This document shows positions 62,803 through 64,000 of a stretch of DNA of 64,000 nt, in pieces. Position 1 is the stretch's first letter. The number at the start of each line of letters is the position of its first letter. The notes under the pieces are model-generated. The model was not told the origin of the DNA. It worked only from the letters and a program-made list of their open reading frames with translations, and searched no databases. Source of the DNA: Psychrobacter sp. I-STPA10 (lineage in GTDB: Bacteria; Pseudomonadota; Gammaproteobacteria; Pseudomonadales; Moraxellaceae); contig NZ_VFYU01000012.1 of the NCBI RefSeq assembly GCF_021012795.1, positions 62,001 to 126,000 of the forward strand, written 5' to 3'. Position numbers and translations under genes: made by a program.

Positions 62803-63888
62803 ATGAGATATTATCTGCAATTTACCTACGTTTTATTTTTTAGTTTCTTTTTAACATCTTGTAACGCTTATGATAAGGTAAACTCTACTATGCCTGAAGA
62901 ACCATTATATATTGAACTTAATATGACTGCTGAAGAGATGTACCAGCGTAATCCTGAATATAGAGCCTTTCAGGAAGCTGATGCCCAACCTATGGGGGTT
63001 ACTTTTCAGGGGTATAACTTTCCAAGATATAGAGAACCTACAGTCATTATTAAATATCCTAATGGTACGTTAAGTGTTGATGGCGTAATGTCCGTATTGG
63101 CGTATGATGATAACAAACAAGAAAACTACCAACTTTCTAAAATTAATCTTGGATTTTTGTTCAATCATGAAGTAAGTGGCATCTCAGACAAAGATGCCTA
63201 CAGCAAAATGATGAGTTTTTTTCAAGAACTGCAAGATAAAGGCTGGATATATTCTCATTCAAACGATGCACCTAGGTTGACCGCTAAAGACAGTTTTATA
63301 TTTGCAACAACAGAAGGCGGCTCAAGTAATTATCTTGATTATAGTTATCCACTGACTTTTGATGAATGGATGCAGCTTAGTGATTTTCAGCGATGGCAAT
63401 TAAGATACAACACAGAAGCTTATATGGATATAAGAATAAATAGACAAACAGATCCTTCTACTGGTCATCGGCACTATCTTATCAGTTTGGATATTTATGA
63501 TGAGTTAGAAGAAATCAAAAGCAATATTGATGCTAAGGATAGAGACAGATGGCAGGCTGCCTATTCAGAGGTCTACCCAGAAATAGCTTCGTGGAGATTA
63601 GAAAGTGAATCTGCTGCTGTCAAAATGGGGCTAAAAATACAACAAGATCAGCCTGACTATACCCTACCACTTGTACTCAAAGAAACTGGTATTGATACTG
63701 CTGATTTCGTTTCTATTGACCCCTACAAAATCACTTCTAAAGAGTTTATAGAGCGTTCTGATGCAGGGGAAGACATGACCCCTTATTATGAAAATTATTC
63801 TGAGAAAAGTAAACCTGACACCACACTTAGTAGCCGAGATAATAGACGTTGCCTAGCAGGACAACCTTGCCCACAATCTGGATATTAA
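62803..63888 (+). CDS. Unrecognised lipoprotein, divergent from the A/B array
   Basis: A 361-aa protein. The signal peptide ends in a lipobox (FFLTSC, Cys at about 20). The mature part starts with a short linker and ELNMTAEEMYQRNPEYRAFQEADAQPMG. Mixed strands and helices follow, with aromatic-rich SFFQELQDKGWIYSHSNDAPRLTAKDSF and the WMQLSDFQRWQLRYNTEAYMDI helix. The C-terminus has a possible disulfide (RRCLAGQPCPQSG). I do not recognise a family. It starts 19 bp from the B0 fragment in the opposite direction; its 5' region has replaced whatever preceded B0. Presumably periplasmic and lipid-anchored. Confidence 0.72.
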   Translation: MRYYLQFTYVLFFSFFLTSCNAYDKVNSTMPEEPLYIELNMTAEEMYQRNPEYRAFQEADAQPMGVTFQGYNFPRYREPTVIIKYPNGTLSVDGVMSVLAYDDNKQENYQLSKINLGFLFNHEVSGISDKDAYSKMMSFFQELQDKGWIYSHSNDAPRLTAKDSFIFATTEGGSSNYLDYSYPLTFDEWMQLSDFQRWQLRYNTEAYMDIRINRQTDPSTGHRHYLISLDIYDELEEIKSNIDAKDRDRWQAAYSEVYPEIASWRLESESAAVKMGLKIQQDQPDYTLPLVLKETGIDTADFVSIDPYKITSKEFIERSDAGEDMTPYYENYSEKSKPDTTLSSRDNRRCLAGQPCPQSGY

Positions 63889-63918
63889 TACCCCTTACCA
63901 AGGTGGAGGATAAAATTA

Positions 63919-64000
63919 ATGTGTCTAACTGCCTTTAAACCAGCTATTTTATCGTTAGTCTCAATACTTATTTTTATTACTATTCAATATAGACAAGAAA
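63919..64000 (+). CDS. Start of a gene cut by the window edge
   Basis: An ATG at 63919 is preceded by GGTGGAGGA with about 9 nt spacing, a strong ribosome site. The visible 27 codons read MCLTAFKPAILSLVSILIFI then TIQYRQE, a hydrophobic N-terminus that would be a TM anchor or signal. It lies 30 bp after the lipoprotein gene on the same strand, so the two are likely co-transcribed. The product cannot be identified. Confidence 0.6.
   Translation, partial: MCLTAFKPAILSLVSILIFITIQYRQE

Noticed and set aside
1-64000. tRNA, rRNA, CRISPR array, prophage or intact transposase
   Set aside because: I looked for cloverleaf-like intergenic segments, regularly spaced repeats, and phage or transposase proteins and saw none that hold up. 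Small tRNA-like or sRNA genes cannot be fully excluded by eye.

Overview
The window looks like chromosome from a gammaproteobacterium of the family Moraxellaceae, most likely Moraxella/Faucicola or a close relative. Three things point there: an AT-leaning base composition, a pheA-hisC-(tyrA-aroA fusion) cluster as in Pseudomonadales, and close matches to familiar gammaproteobacterial housekeeping proteins (RpoD, NrdA/NrdB/YfaE, SecD/SecF, YbeD). This placement rests on recognition by eye; no database was searched.

Layout. 126-7550 (minus strand) is a visibly AT-rich accessory operon: a secreted, membrane-anchored VWA protein, a 1122-aa protein with FtsZ/tubulin nucleotide-binding motifs, and a two-TM membrane protein. 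8143-14896 holds an orphan small protein, modA/modB without modC, an NsrR-like repressor, a CopD-like membrane protein, nnrS and an MFS exporter; the theme is molybdenum and nitric oxide. 14957-18941 is proline catabolism (putA), with the usual PutA C-terminal domain encoded as a separate gene. 20235-23602 has trpR, trpE and trpG, with a FitAB/VapBC-type toxin-antitoxin pair between trpE and trpG. 24660-31875 carries rpoD, ybeD, nrdA, nrdB and the ferredoxin gene yfaE. 31959-42647 holds envelope genes: a DegS-like protease, a Nif3-like protein, an MltF-like and a LysM-rich MltD-like transglycosylase, a small secreted protein and a CNNM/CBS membrane protein. 43179-46849 is yajC-secD-secF. 46990-52063 has transporters (MATE, AzlCD, RarD) plus folB-folK. 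52353-57245 is the aromatic amino acid operon pheA-hisC-tyrA/aroA, followed by transaldolase. 59078-64000 is a second accessory region with secreted proteins and lipoproteins.

The least explained parts are the two ends. The left end combines a tubulin-superfamily GTPase-like protein with a VWA sensor/scaffold and a membrane partner. This fits the class of predicted membrane-remodelling systems built around FtsZ-like proteins and VWA proteins (Makarova and Koonin, 2010), but the third gene is unrecognised. The right end is a decaying tandem array of a two-lipoprotein module (A then B). Three A genes are intact, one B is intact, and at least three B copies survive only as fragments. A1 and A3 are almost identical, while A2 shares only its ends with them.

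Four copies of a roughly 200-bp, transposase-less inverted-repeat element flanked by TA lie at about 7.8, 39.8, 41.2 and 42.7 kb. Two copies carry a second small palindromic element at the same internal position. One copy supplies the stop codon of the gene next to it. I found no rRNA, tRNA, CRISPR array, prophage or intact transposase.
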